The notes under the pieces are model-generated. The model searched no databases. It was not told the DNA's origin and saw only the letters and a list, made by a program, of their open reading frames with translations. Below, one piece after another: positions 42,021 to 50,975 of a stretch of DNA of 64,000 bases (position 1 is its first letter; each line of letters opens with the position of its first letter). Source of the DNA: Paractinoplanes polyasparticus (GTDB taxonomy: Bacteria; Actinomycetota; Actinomycetes; Mycobacteriales; Micromonosporaceae); contig NZ_JAHWFK010000013.1 of NCBI RefSeq assembly GCF_019710575.1, forward strand, positions 372,001-436,000, read 5' to 3'. The position numbers and the translations under genes are program-made.

Positions 42021-44651
42021 CTAGCCGGCATCGGGGGCTGGTAGCCCTTTGCGGGCGTGCGTGAGGCTCTGGCGATACTCCAGGGCCTCGGGGAGCTCCT
42101 CGTACTGCAACAGGTTGCCGGCGAGCTCGGTGAGGTGCTGCCGAGCTTCGGCCGGCGTCGCGTGGAAGAACTCCCGGCGCTGGTTGACCAGGTTGACCCG
42201 GCGATCGGCCAGCCGTGCATGCATCTGCGCCTCGATGCCGACGGCGTCGTCGGAGAAGAACAGCGCGTGCACGTCGAACAGGAACGGCACCGAGGCATCG
42301 CCGAGTTCGCGGACGCGGTCCATCGGCTCGAGCCGTCGGGTCATCCCCACTTTGATCATCTTTTCGCCGAACGCGCCGACGTTCGAGATGACGTACACAT
42401 ATCCGGCCCGCACGTTGGCCGCCCGATAGTCGACGTCCTGGATGGCGGCGTCGATCTGCTCCAGGCGTTGCTGCAACTGCGCCAAGCCCTCACTGTCGCC
42501 CTGCGCCTGCAAGGCAGCCACCGCGTTGGCGTAATGCTGCCGTTCCTTGTCGAGCCGCGCCCGCTCCCGGTCGATCTCCTGCTGGAGGCGCCGTTCCTCG
42601 CGGAGCCGGGCCTTCTCCTCCCGGTCCCGTTCCTTCTCCTCGGCGAGCTTCTCCTGGTAGTCGGCGGTGAGGCCGAGCTCGCGGACCCGCAGACGGTGAT
42701 AGTCCTCGGAGACGCGGATGTCCATCGTCTTGCCGAGACGGGCGATGGTGGCGGCCACCTTGCCCAGTCGCTCGACGGCCGCCTGCAGTTTGTAGGGCTT
42801 CAGCGTACGAACGAGGTTGTCGGCTTCGGCGTTGTAGGCGCGCAGCATCAACTTGGAGTAGTCGCGCAGCATGGTCCGCCCCTGCGCCGCCGACCCGTTG
42901 ACGGTCCAGCCCGAGGCGGCCAGGATGGCGCCGCCGTCGGCCTTCGCCATCGTCTTGATCTGCTCCTGCAGTGTGGCCAGCACATCCTGGTAGGCCACGG
43001 AGTCGCCGAGCGGATGCTGGTAGTTGTAGATTCCGGCCTCCTGCAAGAGGGCCTTCTCCTCCGTGACCACCACTTGCCGGCGCAGATCGGCCAGGCGCCG
43101 CTGAAGCTCGGCCTGCTCGGCTGCGGCCTGGGCTCGAAGTCCGGCGATCTCGTCCCTCAGGCGCCGGCGGTGCGCTTCCAGCTCCTGGATCTCCACCAGC
43201 CCGAGCCGGTCCATCTCGGCGCGGAGCTGGTCCCGCTCGGCGCGTAGAGACGTCACTTCGGCTGCCAGCTCGCGCGCCTTGCCCCGGGCCCCGAACAGCG
43301 GGATGTCCTGCTCGACCGGCTCCGGCGAGCTCGACACGACGGGCGTCGGCACGGGTCGACTCAGTGCCACGAGCTCCGGCACCTGAGGGCTGGGGACGAC
43401 CGGTGACGGCACAGGCGCGTCCACCGGACTGTCCTCAATCCACAGTTGCCATCCCGGGGGCAGCGGCCCCCAGCCGGGATCAGGTAACCACCCCGGTGGT
43501 GGCGACCACCCGGGAGGCGGCTCCGGCCAGTTCGGCGGGGCATTGAATCGGTATCCACCGGAGTCGCTCGTTGTCTGCCGCTCCCGGACACCTGCCGGAA
43601 GTACAACCGGCTCGACTGAGACAGGGGCCGCTCGGGCCGTCGGCTCGTGCGCTGCCGACACGTACGGAACCGGCGTGGCGGGGACGGAGCCGATCGGGCG
43701 TGCCACCGACTCAGACATAGCCGGCGCGGGGGTGACTGGCGCGGACGACGTCGGGGGTAAGGACGACATGGGTGGGGGCGGTCCGGCTGTGGCCGAAGCG
43801 GACGCCATCGGTGCTGAGGCGGCGCCTCGAGCGACCGGCCGAGCGGTGAGCGGCTGAGATTCGTGAGTGGATTCCGGGGAGCTGGCGAGCCAGCTGTCCG
43901 GCAGCTCGTGGGCCCGGGCCACGTACAGTACGACCTCGGTCTTGATCCTGTTGCCCTTGACGATCGCCCGCGCCCCGCTGACCATCCCGCGCTGGTCGAG
44001 ATGCCGAACGGCCGCCAGCAGTTCCCCACTCATACGCGGAGTGAGCTGCCCGACCCGCCGCCCGTCGATCCGGACCTCAACCACCGTCCGGGTGCTGCGG
44101 GCCAGTTGCTCGGTGACCTCGTGCAAGGTCGCATGAACCCAGCATTCGCCCTCGGGCCGAAGCCATTGCGCCAGGTCTGCCAGGTGGTTCTCCTCGCCCG
44201 TGACCTGAATCGCTGCCCCCACAGGCAGCAGTTCGTGCGGCACACCCGGCGCCCGGTTCGCAGGCACCAGCATGTGCGGCTCGGCCAGCTCGAGGCGAAC
44301 CGAGGCACTGAACCCATCCCGCCGATCCGGCCAATGAGCAGCCCAGATCCGTGCCGACACCTGCGGCGTCCACCCGCGGGCCACCAGCTCCATCAACACG
44401 GCCGAGTAGCGCCCAGCCTCCTCCCGCGGCAGATACCCGATCTGCCCCGCGCTGCCCCACACCCCAACCGCGTTGCGATCGTGCTTGTTGAGCGGCTCAG
44501 GCACCAATTGGACCGCAGCCACAATTTCACTGCCGTCCGCCCGAACGCCGGCACCGACGAGCGCCTTGATAGCCCCCAGATAATGCGATTCGCCAGCCAC
44601 TTCCATCGAGGCCCACCCACGCTGGCCCCACACATCAAACGGCACCGACAT
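42021..44651 (-). CDS. HIRAN, Pro-rich, coiled-coil (DUF4041-like) and T5orf172/GIY-YIG-type protein
   Basis: An 876-residue modular protein. N terminus: a HIRAN-like segment (YLGAIKALVG, then VPEPLNKHDRNAVGVWG and IGYLPREEAGRYSAVL), and a second related block (VEVRIDGRRVGQLTPRMSGELL) at about 190-240. A long Pro/Ser/Ala linker contains PPPGWSPPPGWLPDPGW repeats. A coiled coil of about 250 residues (GKARELAAEVTSLRAERDQL onward) matches the DUF4041 type. The C-terminal 100 residues are a MUG113/T5orf172 nuclease-like domain: YVYVISNVGAFGEKMIKVGMTRR, MDRVRELGDASVPF, EREFF-like RREFFHAT. HIRAN domains bind damaged or single-stranded DNA ends. Related proteins occur in phages and defence loci; here it stands just outside the tRNA boundary of the island. 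Confidence 0.85.
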   Translation of the reverse strand: MSVPFDVWGQRGWASMEVAGESHYLGAIKALVGAGVRADGSEIVAAVQLVPEPLNKHDRNAVGVWGSAGQIGYLPREEAGRYSAVLMELVARGWTPQVSARIWAAHWPDRRDGFSASVRLELAEPHMLVPANRAPGVPHELLPVGAAIQVTGEENHLADLAQWLRPEGECWVHATLHEVTEQLARSTRTVVEVRIDGRRVGQLTPRMSGELLAAVRHLDQRGMVSGARAIVKGNRIKTEVVLYVARAHELPDSWLASSPESTHESQPLTARPVARGAASAPMASASATAGPPPPMSSLPPTSSAPVTPAPAMSESVARPIGSVPATPVPYVSAAHEPTARAAPVSVEPVVLPAGVRERQTTSDSGGYRFNAPPNWPEPPPGWSPPPGWLPDPGWGPLPPGWQLWIEDSPVDAPVPSPVVPSPQVPELVALSRPVPTPVVSSSPEPVEQDIPLFGARGKARELAAEVTSLRAERDQLRAEMDRLGLVEIQELEAHRRRLRDEIAGLRAQAAAEQAELQRRLADLRRQVVVTEEKALLQEAGIYNYQHPLGDSVAYQDVLATLQEQIKTMAKADGGAILAASGWTVNGSAAQGRTMLRDYSKLMLRAYNAEADNLVRTLKPYKLQAAVERLGKVAATIARLGKTMDIRVSEDYHRLRVRELGLTADYQEKLAEEKERDREEKARLREERRLQQEIDRERARLDKERQHYANAVAALQAQGDSEGLAQLQQRLEQIDAAIQDVDYRAANVRAGYVYVISNVGAFGEKMIKVGMTRRLEPMDRVRELGDASVPFLFDVHALFFSDDAVGIEAQMHARLADRRVNLVNQRREFFHATPAEARQHLTELAGNLLQYEELPEALEYRQSLTHARKGLPAPDAG

Positions 44652-44876
44652 GCCACGCACCGTAGAACCGCACAGCCTCCGCCGATTCGGCCGAACCGCT
44701 CACAGTCCCCGCCAAGAAGGCGATCTACGCTCGAAGATCAGCACTCGCCCGCCGCCGAACTGCCGACCTCTCCGGTGTCCCGAGCCCCACACCAGCACGG
44801 ACGCAGCCGGAAGCGATCACCTACCCCGCCCGGCCGCTCCCGCGTATGCCCTGGTAGGTAAAAATATGGGCCGCAG

Positions 44877-44914
44877 GCCCTCGTAGCTCAGGGGATAGAG
44901 CATCGGTTTCCTAA
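44877..44914 (+). tRNA. tRNA-Arg(CCT), 5' half only
   Basis: The 38 bases give a 5' acceptor strand GCCCTCG, D-arm GCTC...GAGC, position 26 A, 5' anticodon strand TCGGT and a complete loop TTCCTAA with anticodon CCT. The sequence then departs: the 3' anticodon strand ACCGA, the T-arm (GGTTCGAATCC type) and the CGAGGGC acceptor strand are absent in the next kilobase on this strand. The cut lies exactly at the end of the anticodon loop, a usual crossover point of integrating elements. Confidence 0.75.
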
Positions 44915-45085
44915 TGTGCGATGCACAGAATGCGACAGCGCGTTCACCTGCACCTCCCCTGTTTGCACAGGCTGTCCGTGCGGCATTATTGCTCGGCCTG
45001 TGCTCATTGGGTCGGACCTATGCCAAGCCTCGACGAGGCTAGCGCCTACCGGACGTCTGGCCCAACTCGAACGGGCCGTCCCGAA
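44915..45085. other. non-coding junction right of the tRNA half
   Basis: From the start of the HIRAN protein gene (44651) to the end of the first GTPase gene (45086) no gene can be supported apart from the tRNA half. The 170 bases after the tRNA show small inverted repeats (for example TGTGCGATGCACA at 44915-44927) but no integrase, tRNA 3' half or group I intron core. Confidence 0.55.
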
Positions 45086-46858
45086 TCAGTATGCGGCACG
45101 TCGAGTGTCAAGGACCTGATGCGCCGGACTGGGCGCGTCGCGGCTATTCGCTGCCGCCGTACTTTCGGCGAGGAGGCGATCCGCTTCTGATGCGATCGCA
45201 CTCAGTTCGCGAGTGGCATTTCCGCGCGCGAGGTCAGCGCCGAGAATCTCGTCCTGTGCTGCTTGGACCCCGGCGAGGAATACCTCCATGGGCGGGTCGA
45301 TGATCTCCCAGAGTTGGCGGCGCGCATCGGCCGCGATCTTGTCGGCGTGCCCCATGATCTCGGTGATGAACGCCGCGTGCTGACGCTCGCTCTCGAGCTG
45401 AGCCTTACGCACTTCGCGTTCGCCTTTCCAGACCTCGTAGCCCGTCAGGCCAATTTGTATCGCGAAACCGCCGATCTTGGCGGCCTTGCCGATCTTGTCA
45501 GCGATCTTCAGCGCTTCCCAGGGCTTGAACTTTTTCCCGAACAGGTGGCCGACGTCCTTGACGACGGTGTGGCCGACCGACCCCGACGCGTTCTTGAGGC
45601 CGTCGCCCGCCCCCCACCATTTCTGACCCTTCGTGATCTGATCGGCGACCCCACGCCAGTCCACTACCGATGTGAACCGGTCGTGCGTGGCATGGTCCGA
45701 AGGCGTAGCCCCCAGGCCGTCCGGCGTTTCCAGCGCGACATTGCCCGAAGGGTGAAGAAGGTGCTGAGCTCGATTGCTGTCGCCGATCTCCAGCAGCCGT
45801 TCCGACAACTTGTCGAGCTGCATCTCGGTCAGCCTGTTGATCGCGTGAGCGAATTGCTCGGCATGACGGTCGAGTGCCTCCACCAGCCTTGACTCCGCTG
45901 CGTCGAGAGCATCTCCCGCCCGTGAGCCATCGGCGGGGAGACTCGTCGCCGTATCGACGAACGCCGTCACGTTGACCAGGCACGCTGATTTGAACTCCGC
46001 CTCGGCCGCGAGGAAAGACCTCTCGATCATGTAGCGACGGTCGGAAACCGCGGAACGCTGCGCGGCGAGCAGGCCGAGCGCGTCCTGTGATGGGGAGTCT
46101 TCCACGAACAGTTGTTGTGCTTCGTCACACAGCTGGCGAATGAGGTGCAATGGCTGCCGGAGCTGAGCGAGTTGCCCCCGGTCCTCACTGATCTTGTTGA
46201 TCTGCAAGCGCAACTCGTCGATGCCGGAACGCGTTCGAAGCGCGTCGGCCCGGGGACCGCCATCCAGACTTCGCAGGTAGTAGACGGAGTCGACTTCCGC
46301 GATCGGGAGATTGAACGCCAAGGTGCCGAGCGCATCCTGGACAGCCTTGTCGCGCACGCCCTCGGCCGCCGCCTGCTTGCCGGCCTGCGTGATCACCACG
46401 ATCATCTGCCCGAACAACTGGAGATCGTTCGCCAGGTGCCGCAGGTAGTCCCTGGATGCGTCGTCGAAGAGGTTCACGGTGACGACGAACAGAATGAAGT
46501 CCGCCTCACCGATCGCACCGACGGCCAACTCGTCGTGACTTCGCAGACCGGACTGGACACCTGGTGTGTCGACGAGCACCACCGAGCCGTCCCACTCGTA
46601 CTCGGTGACGGCATCGGTAGCTATGTCGGCGTCGATGACGGGTTCCACATCCCCGTCGGTCAACGCTTTGATCAGGCTCGACTTACCACTGCTGAATTGA
46701 CCGGTGAGAACCATTCGCGGCTTCTGTCGGGATTGTATGCGTGCGCGGGCGAGAAGCTCCCCCGCGAGCACGCCGGGATTCAAACTCAATACGTGCTGCA
46801 AGCGTGACATCAACTCCTGCGCCCGCGATGGCAGTTCATGCACGAGAACGTTCGTCAC
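45086..46858 (-). CDS. dynamin-like GTPase, second of a pair
   Basis: A 590-residue GTPase of the bacterial dynamin-like group. G1 P-loop GQFSSGKSSL at residues 53-62, G3 VVLVDTPGVQSG at about 94-105; the G4 position reads VVITQAGK instead of TKxD. A helical middle follows, then a segment VKDVGHLFGKKFKPWEALKIADKIGKAAKIGGFAIQIGLTGYEVW (split here by residue limits in family terms into a basic helix and a hydrophobic part), which may touch membrane. GTG 46858 is chosen since AAGGAGG stands just upstream; it lies inside the end of the preceding GTPase gene (23-base overlap), so both are translated together. Paired dynamin-like GTPases (LeoBC/DynAB type) are known to act on membranes; some protect against phage or toxins. 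Confidence 0.85.
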   Translation of the reverse strand: MTNVLVHELPSRAQELMSRLQHVLSLNPGVLAGELLARARIQSRQKPRMVLTGQFSSGKSSLIKALTDGDVEPVIDADIATDAVTEYEWDGSVVLVDTPGVQSGLRSHDELAVGAIGEADFILFVVTVNLFDDASRDYLRHLANDLQLFGQMIVVITQAGKQAAAEGVRDKAVQDALGTLAFNLPIAEVDSVYYLRSLDGGPRADALRTRSGIDELRLQINKISEDRGQLAQLRQPLHLIRQLCDEAQQLFVEDSPSQDALGLLAAQRSAVSDRRYMIERSFLAAEAEFKSACLVNVTAFVDTATSLPADGSRAGDALDAAESRLVEALDRHAEQFAHAINRLTEMQLDKLSERLLEIGDSNRAQHLLHPSGNVALETPDGLGATPSDHATHDRFTSVVDWRGVADQITKGQKWWGAGDGLKNASGSVGHTVVKDVGHLFGKKFKPWEALKIADKIGKAAKIGGFAIQIGLTGYEVWKGEREVRKAQLESERQHAAFITEIMGHADKIAADARRQLWEIIDPPMEVFLAGVQAAQDEILGADLARGNATRELSAIASEADRLLAESTAAANSRDAPSPAHQVLDTRRAAY

Positions 46859-49043
46859 GAGGGCCTCCTTCGTCCGTTTCCTTGATTCGCACGTCGACCC
46901 CGGTGTGCACGCGCGCAAGAGCGTGCCATGCCTCCCAAGCACCCGGAGCGACAGGCTCGTTCAGGGCGATGTCTAGGGTGTCCGAGCCCGTCTCGTGCAC
47001 AGTCACCTCGCGATCCGCCAGGTACCGGATGATCTGGAGCGCGTTGGTGTTCGCCGATGAATGCACCGATGTGGGCACGATGCGTTCCACGCACTCCGTC
47101 GTCGGGTCGAGCGTGAGCTCAGTGAAATTCGGCCCCGAAACCTCGACCGCGATGCCCGCACCCCGCCAGCGGGTGGCACGGATGACGGCCGAGGCCACCC
47201 GCTCATGGCCCGTGCAGCGCAACAGTTCACGACCGAGTTCGGTGTCGATCCGGGTGATCGCCGGCTCGACCTCGTCCGACGCGACACGCTGCAGCACCGC
47301 GATGGAACGCTCGAGCACGGCACAGGCCGCGTACTGCCGGGCGACTTCGTCCTCGACTGCATCGAGCCAGTCCTGGCGAATCCGGTCGCATTCCGGTACG
47401 AGACCATCCCTGAGTTTCGTCAGCAGCTCCGACATCTGGTCGCGGACCTTCCGGCGGCGGCGTTCACGAACCTCCGCGGCACTTCGGAAGATTTCGTCAC
47501 CGATCCAGTCGATGAACCGGTCGAGTCCGAGAAAGCTGACGGCGAGTCCGATGACGCCGCCAGCGACCACACCGATCGCAGTACCGAGACCAGGCGTCAG
47601 AAAGGTGCCGGCGACAGCGCCGGCCTTCGCGCCAAGTGCGAGTCCGCCCAGGCCCACGGCGAACCGCCCACCAGCCTTGACCGCACGATTGCCCCAGACC
47701 GCACCTCTACCCCCGAGGTCCTGGAAGCCATCGACGCCCAGCCCCGCCCAATCGTCGGCCACATCGATCGCGACGCCCTTCAGGTCGGCAGTCAGTCGCT
47801 GCCCGGCGTCCGCAACGGACTGCTCGACTTCCGTGCGGAGGACGGCGATCTCGCGGTTCAGCCGTTCGTTGATCTCATCGAGGTCCCGGTCGACGTCCAC
47901 GCTCTCGGCCCAGCGCTCACGGGCGGCAATGGCTGCTGCGAAGGCCGCTTTGGTTTCCTCGTGCGCATCGTCCACCCGCCGTAAGGCGCGTTTACGGAAT
48001 TCGAGCTGCATCCCCATGCTCGCCGTGAGCGCCGAGGACGCCGTGGCGCGTGCGTCCTCCAGGGCGCTGGCGGCGTCCAGGAGAGCGAGACGCAGATTGT
48101 CGCAGATACTGACTATGCGCCGTTGTTCGACGGTGCGATCCGCCTGGAACCGAAGGGCGCTGATCAGGGAGTCGATCCGGCTGTTAGCGTGCAGGATGCG
48201 GGATTCTTCGACGCTCAGCGAACCCGAGCGCGCCAACTCGGCCGCCTGGGCGTGAATTGCCACCGCGTCGATGTAACGCCCACCGGCTCGCAGAAGGTGA
48301 CGGCGGATCGGCGCCAGGTTCCCTTCCGCGTCACCTCCGAACACCAGCCCGGGTTCTTCGAGCATGTCCAGCAGCCCGATCTCATCGGTGACGTCGGCGA
48401 GACAGTTCAGAGCCACGAGGATCGGCTTGCCAAGGTCGGACAGCCGCTCCAGCGCACGCCCGGTCTGTTCCTGCGTCGCTTGATCGGTCGCCACCCAGAG
48501 AATCAGATCCGCGTCGGCGACCTGACCGAACGCGACCTCGTAATCCTCTCTGCCGTCCATGGCGCCGACACCCGGAGTATCGACGATCTCGACGCCGATC
48601 TCTTTCGCCACCCGGACACAGGAATCTCGGGAGTATCGCTGCCTCCCATCGCCGACGCGGTCGCCATCGCCGGCCGACAGATACTCGAAAAGCGTGCTCT
48701 TGCCAGCCATCGTCCGGCCCATGAGGACGACCCGGAACGGCCGTTCGACATCACGGTCCGCAAGGGACTCACAGACAGCTTCAAGGTGTACCACGCTGTG
48801 GCGCAGACGGTCGACGGCACCCTCGAGTGACCGGCGATGTTCACTGGTGCCGAGCTGCACATCGATTGCCTGCGATGCTCGTGCCAGCTCGCGAGACACC
48901 TCTCGCCCACCGGTAACCAGGAACGCCCGGAATGCAGCGGGCACGGTCGACGATGAATCATCCGACCCGGAGATCCACTCACGTGCCGAACCCTGACCCG
49001 ACGTACCGGGCTGGCTAAAAATCCGCCAGGTCACGAGTAGCAT
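46836..49043 (-). CDS. dynamin-like GTPase, first of a pair
   Basis: A 735-residue GTPase. G1 GRTMAGKST at residues 109-117, G3 VEIVDTPGVG at about 152-160, G4-like VALNCLAD where Lys of NKxD is missing. Long helical regions (about 255-440) are followed by a Gly-rich hydrophobic stretch (about 462-506: GLGGLALGAKAGAVAGTFL, then GTAIGVVAGGVIGLAVSFLG) that resembles a membrane-inserting glycine zipper, and then more helices. The start is uncertain; GTG codons within the first 50 residues are possible. Its stop lies inside the next GTPase gene, so the two products are probably made at equal rates and work as a hetero-oligomer. Confidence 0.85.
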   Translation of the reverse strand: MLLVTWRIFSQPGTSGQGSAREWISGSDDSSSTVPAAFRAFLVTGGREVSRELARASQAIDVQLGTSEHRRSLEGAVDRLRHSVVHLEAVCESLADRDVERPFRVVLMGRTMAGKSTLFEYLSAGDGDRVGDGRQRYSRDSCVRVAKEIGVEIVDTPGVGAMDGREDYEVAFGQVADADLILWVATDQATQEQTGRALERLSDLGKPILVALNCLADVTDEIGLLDMLEEPGLVFGGDAEGNLAPIRRHLLRAGGRYIDAVAIHAQAAELARSGSLSVEESRILHANSRIDSLISALRFQADRTVEQRRIVSICDNLRLALLDAASALEDARATASSALTASMGMQLEFRKRALRRVDDAHEETKAAFAAAIAARERWAESVDVDRDLDEINERLNREIAVLRTEVEQSVADAGQRLTADLKGVAIDVADDWAGLGVDGFQDLGGRGAVWGNRAVKAGGRFAVGLGGLALGAKAGAVAGTFLTPGLGTAIGVVAGGVIGLAVSFLGLDRFIDWIGDEIFRSAAEVRERRRRKVRDQMSELLTKLRDGLVPECDRIRQDWLDAVEDEVARQYAACAVLERSIAVLQRVASDEVEPAITRIDTELGRELLRCTGHERVASAVIRATRWRGAGIAVEVSGPNFTELTLDPTTECVERIVPTSVHSSANTNALQIIRYLADREVTVHETGSDTLDIALNEPVAPGAWEAWHALARVHTGVDVRIKETDEGGPRDERSRA

Positions 49044-49189
49044 CCCGTCTTAACAGACATTCGGGGGCAGCGAGCGTAGCTCGAGCCGGCACCTTCGTTG
49101 TGACCAGGCAATCGCAGCGCCCGGGGCGGCTCTCGTCATTTTACGCCAGCCACGATGTGGCACCGACCGGAGTGGCCAGTATCCGATTT

Positions 49190-49609
49190 CTAGGAGGCCG
49201 CTTGGTAACAACGTTCACGTTCCTGCTGCCACAGCTCGTCGTCACTCAGCGCGGCATACTCTGGCCGCATCTTTCGGGCCAGGCCGTAGAAGCCCGAACT
49301 CGGCCGGGCGGTGTCACGTGAAACGACCAGCGCGCTCCATAGCGGCTCGCCCTTGTCGAACGCTCGGCGAGAAACCTTTTCGAGCGGTTGGCTCAGGAAG
49401 TCAGGCCTGGTTTCCACCCGCTTCGCAAGAGGGCCATAGCCGATCAGCCCCTTCGCCGTAGCAACGCCGAAAAGAATGTCCGCGATACGGTCGACCCGGT
49501 CGACCTCGAACGTCTCAGGCATTCGATCACGATAGGGCAGGTTCGGCCCGTGATGGCTCAGCCGATCCGCCACAACCATGGGCGTCCAGACCCGTCGAAG
49601 CGCCCGCAT
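49190..49609 (-). CDS. small protein of unknown function beside the C5 methylase
   Basis: Up to 139 residues; the ATG at 49522 (MPETFEV) gives 110 and may be the real start. It is not a recognised enzyme. The core ADILFGVATAKGLIGYGPLAKRV looks like a small winged-helix (compare IxYGxLA of alkyltransferase-like proteins), followed by PLEKVSRRAFDKGEPLWSALVVSRDTARPSSGFYGLARKM and an acidic end DDELWQQERERCYQAA. Same strand as, and 200 bases downstream of, the cytosine methyltransferase gene. By position it could be the partner nuclease subunit, a control protein or a DNA-binding factor, but nothing in it proves this. Confidence 0.55.
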   Translation of the reverse strand: MRALRRVWTPMVVADRLSHHGPNLPYRDRMPETFEVDRVDRIADILFGVATAKGLIGYGPLAKRVETRPDFLSQPLEKVSRRAFDKGEPLWSALVVSRDTARPSSGFYGLARKMRPEYAALSDDELWQQERERCYQAAS

Positions 49610-49811
49610 CTGTCGCCGGAAAGAGCGCAGTTGGCTCGGCCAGCATGGCGTGAACCCTTTACGAGAAGGTCACCGGTGCCGCGTAGCCCGGTGAAGCCGC
49701 CGGCCATCTGGACGCTGACGCCGCTATCGCGGACGTCCTCAGCTCCGCCGTTGAGCAGCAGCGCAACCACTCGCGGGCAAATCAGAGGCAACCGTGGTCA
49801 GGCGTGCGGGG
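49610..49811. other. gap between unknown gene and C5 methylase, no supported gene
   Basis: About 200 bases. A short leftward open frame (49558-49791, 77 codons) overlaps the next gene out of phase and has no family features. It could be the decayed remains of another gene or the leader of the small protein gene. Confidence 0.4.
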
Positions 49812-50975
49812 TCATGCCGCTGTCGCACGCTTTCCGGCGGTCCGGGGGAGGGAGGATTGGTGCTGTGATGTGTTCAAGACTGGTGGAGGCATCGTTGCAC
49901 GTCGACGAGCCTTCGCTACCGGGCCTTGACTTGCCTCTACGTGGCCGAGGACGGCTTCGCCTACCGCTTGGGCCAGCTTCGGCGGTACGGCGTTGCCGAT
50001 GAGCCGCCCGAGGGGCGCGAACTGCACCGGCTGATCGGGCGAGACGAACTCGTAGTCGCGTGGGAAGCTCTGCAGGATTGCAGCCTCCCGTAGAGAGATC
50101 GCCCGATCTTGTTCGGGATGCCCGAAACGTCCGGCGCCGTAGTTGTAGGACAGGGTCGTGATGGTGGGAGACGGCTGGTCCCAGACCATGCGGGCGTAGA
50201 CGTTGCGGAAGGTCGACCCGGACGACTTGCGGTGACACGGAGATCGAAGGTCTTCGCGCCACTCCCCCCAGGTGCCACCCGGAGTCGAGCTCTTGATCCT
50301 CTCGAGGTTGATCGGCGTCAGTGTCCGGCTCTTGTGAAGGCGGTCGGTGGGGTCGGTCTTTCCGTGGTCGAGTGCGGGTAGCTCGCGAAGGGCGCGCCCG
50401 ACGGTGACGTAGTCGGCTGGCGCGACCTTGCCTTTGGGTACACGAATCTCGCCCAGACGTGAGGCGACGAGGACCATGCGACGCCGATGCTGGGGAACGC
50501 CGTAGGCGGGGCAGTGGCAGGAGTCGAAATCCACCGCATAGCCGAGTTTTTCGAGCCTGGCAACGAACGCCTTGAAGACCGGGGTGCTTCCGATGCGAGG
50601 AACGTTTTCCATGGTGACGATTTCGGGCATGGTGCCTTCGACCAGACGCCCGACCTCGTCGACCAACGGCCACTGAGCTTCCTGCGAGGTATCGGCCCCA
50701 CGGCGGTAGGAGGAGAACGGCTGGCAAGGCGCGCAACCGGCGAGCATCCGGATCGAGCCTTTCGGCCACATCTCAGCCAGCTCGTCGGCCGCCAGTTCGC
50801 AGACGTCCTTCTTGTGGAAGGGCGCACGGACGTTGGCCCGGTACGGGTAGTCGCATGCTGGGTCGATGTCGACGCCCGCGACGACATCGATACCTGCCTC
50901 CTGCAACCCGTACGACAGACCACCGACACCGCAAAAGAGGTCGATTGCGGAGATCTTGACGTTTCGCGGAGCCAT
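49812..50975 (-). CDS. DNA (cytosine-5) methyltransferase
   Basis: A 387-residue C5 methylase with all key motifs in order: motif I AIDLFCGVGGLSYGLQEAG at residues 10-28, motif IV LAGCAPCQPFSSYRRG with the catalytic Cys of PCQPF, motif VI VTMENVPRI (ENV), motif VIII HRRRMVLVAS, and motifs IX-X from LREAAILQSFP to RLIGNAVPPKLAQAVGEAVL. The variable target-recognition region (about 190-270) is of normal size. It would methylate cytosine in a specific short site; the site is not predictable by eye. The C-terminal 40 residues are an unconserved tail. Together with Vsr at 57696 it makes a usual pair. In class 2 DISARM the methylase (DrmMII) is of this chemistry. Confidence 0.94.
   Translation of the reverse strand: MAPRNVKISAIDLFCGVGGLSYGLQEAGIDVVAGVDIDPACDYPYRANVRAPFHKKDVCELAADELAEMWPKGSIRMLAGCAPCQPFSSYRRGADTSQEAQWPLVDEVGRLVEGTMPEIVTMENVPRIGSTPVFKAFVARLEKLGYAVDFDSCHCPAYGVPQHRRRMVLVASRLGEIRVPKGKVAPADYVTVGRALRELPALDHGKTDPTDRLHKSRTLTPINLERIKSSTPGGTWGEWREDLRSPCHRKSSGSTFRNVYARMVWDQPSPTITTLSYNYGAGRFGHPEQDRAISLREAAILQSFPRDYEFVSPDQPVQFAPLGRLIGNAVPPKLAQAVGEAVLGHVEASQGPVAKARRRATMPPPVLNTSQHQSSLPRTAGKRATAA

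Noticed and set aside
44877..45085. tRNA-Arg(CCT) split by a group I intron, as known in some proteobacteria
   Set aside because: No group I core sequences and no 3' tRNA half were found downstream; a truncation fits better.
44916..45119. 67-codon frame with several Cys right of the tRNA half
   Set aside because: No ribosome site or family; the Cys codons come from a short GT-rich patch.
49558..49791. 77-codon leftward frame beside the C5 methylase
   Set aside because: Overlaps the next gene out of phase, with no recognisable motif; may be a remnant but cannot be supported.
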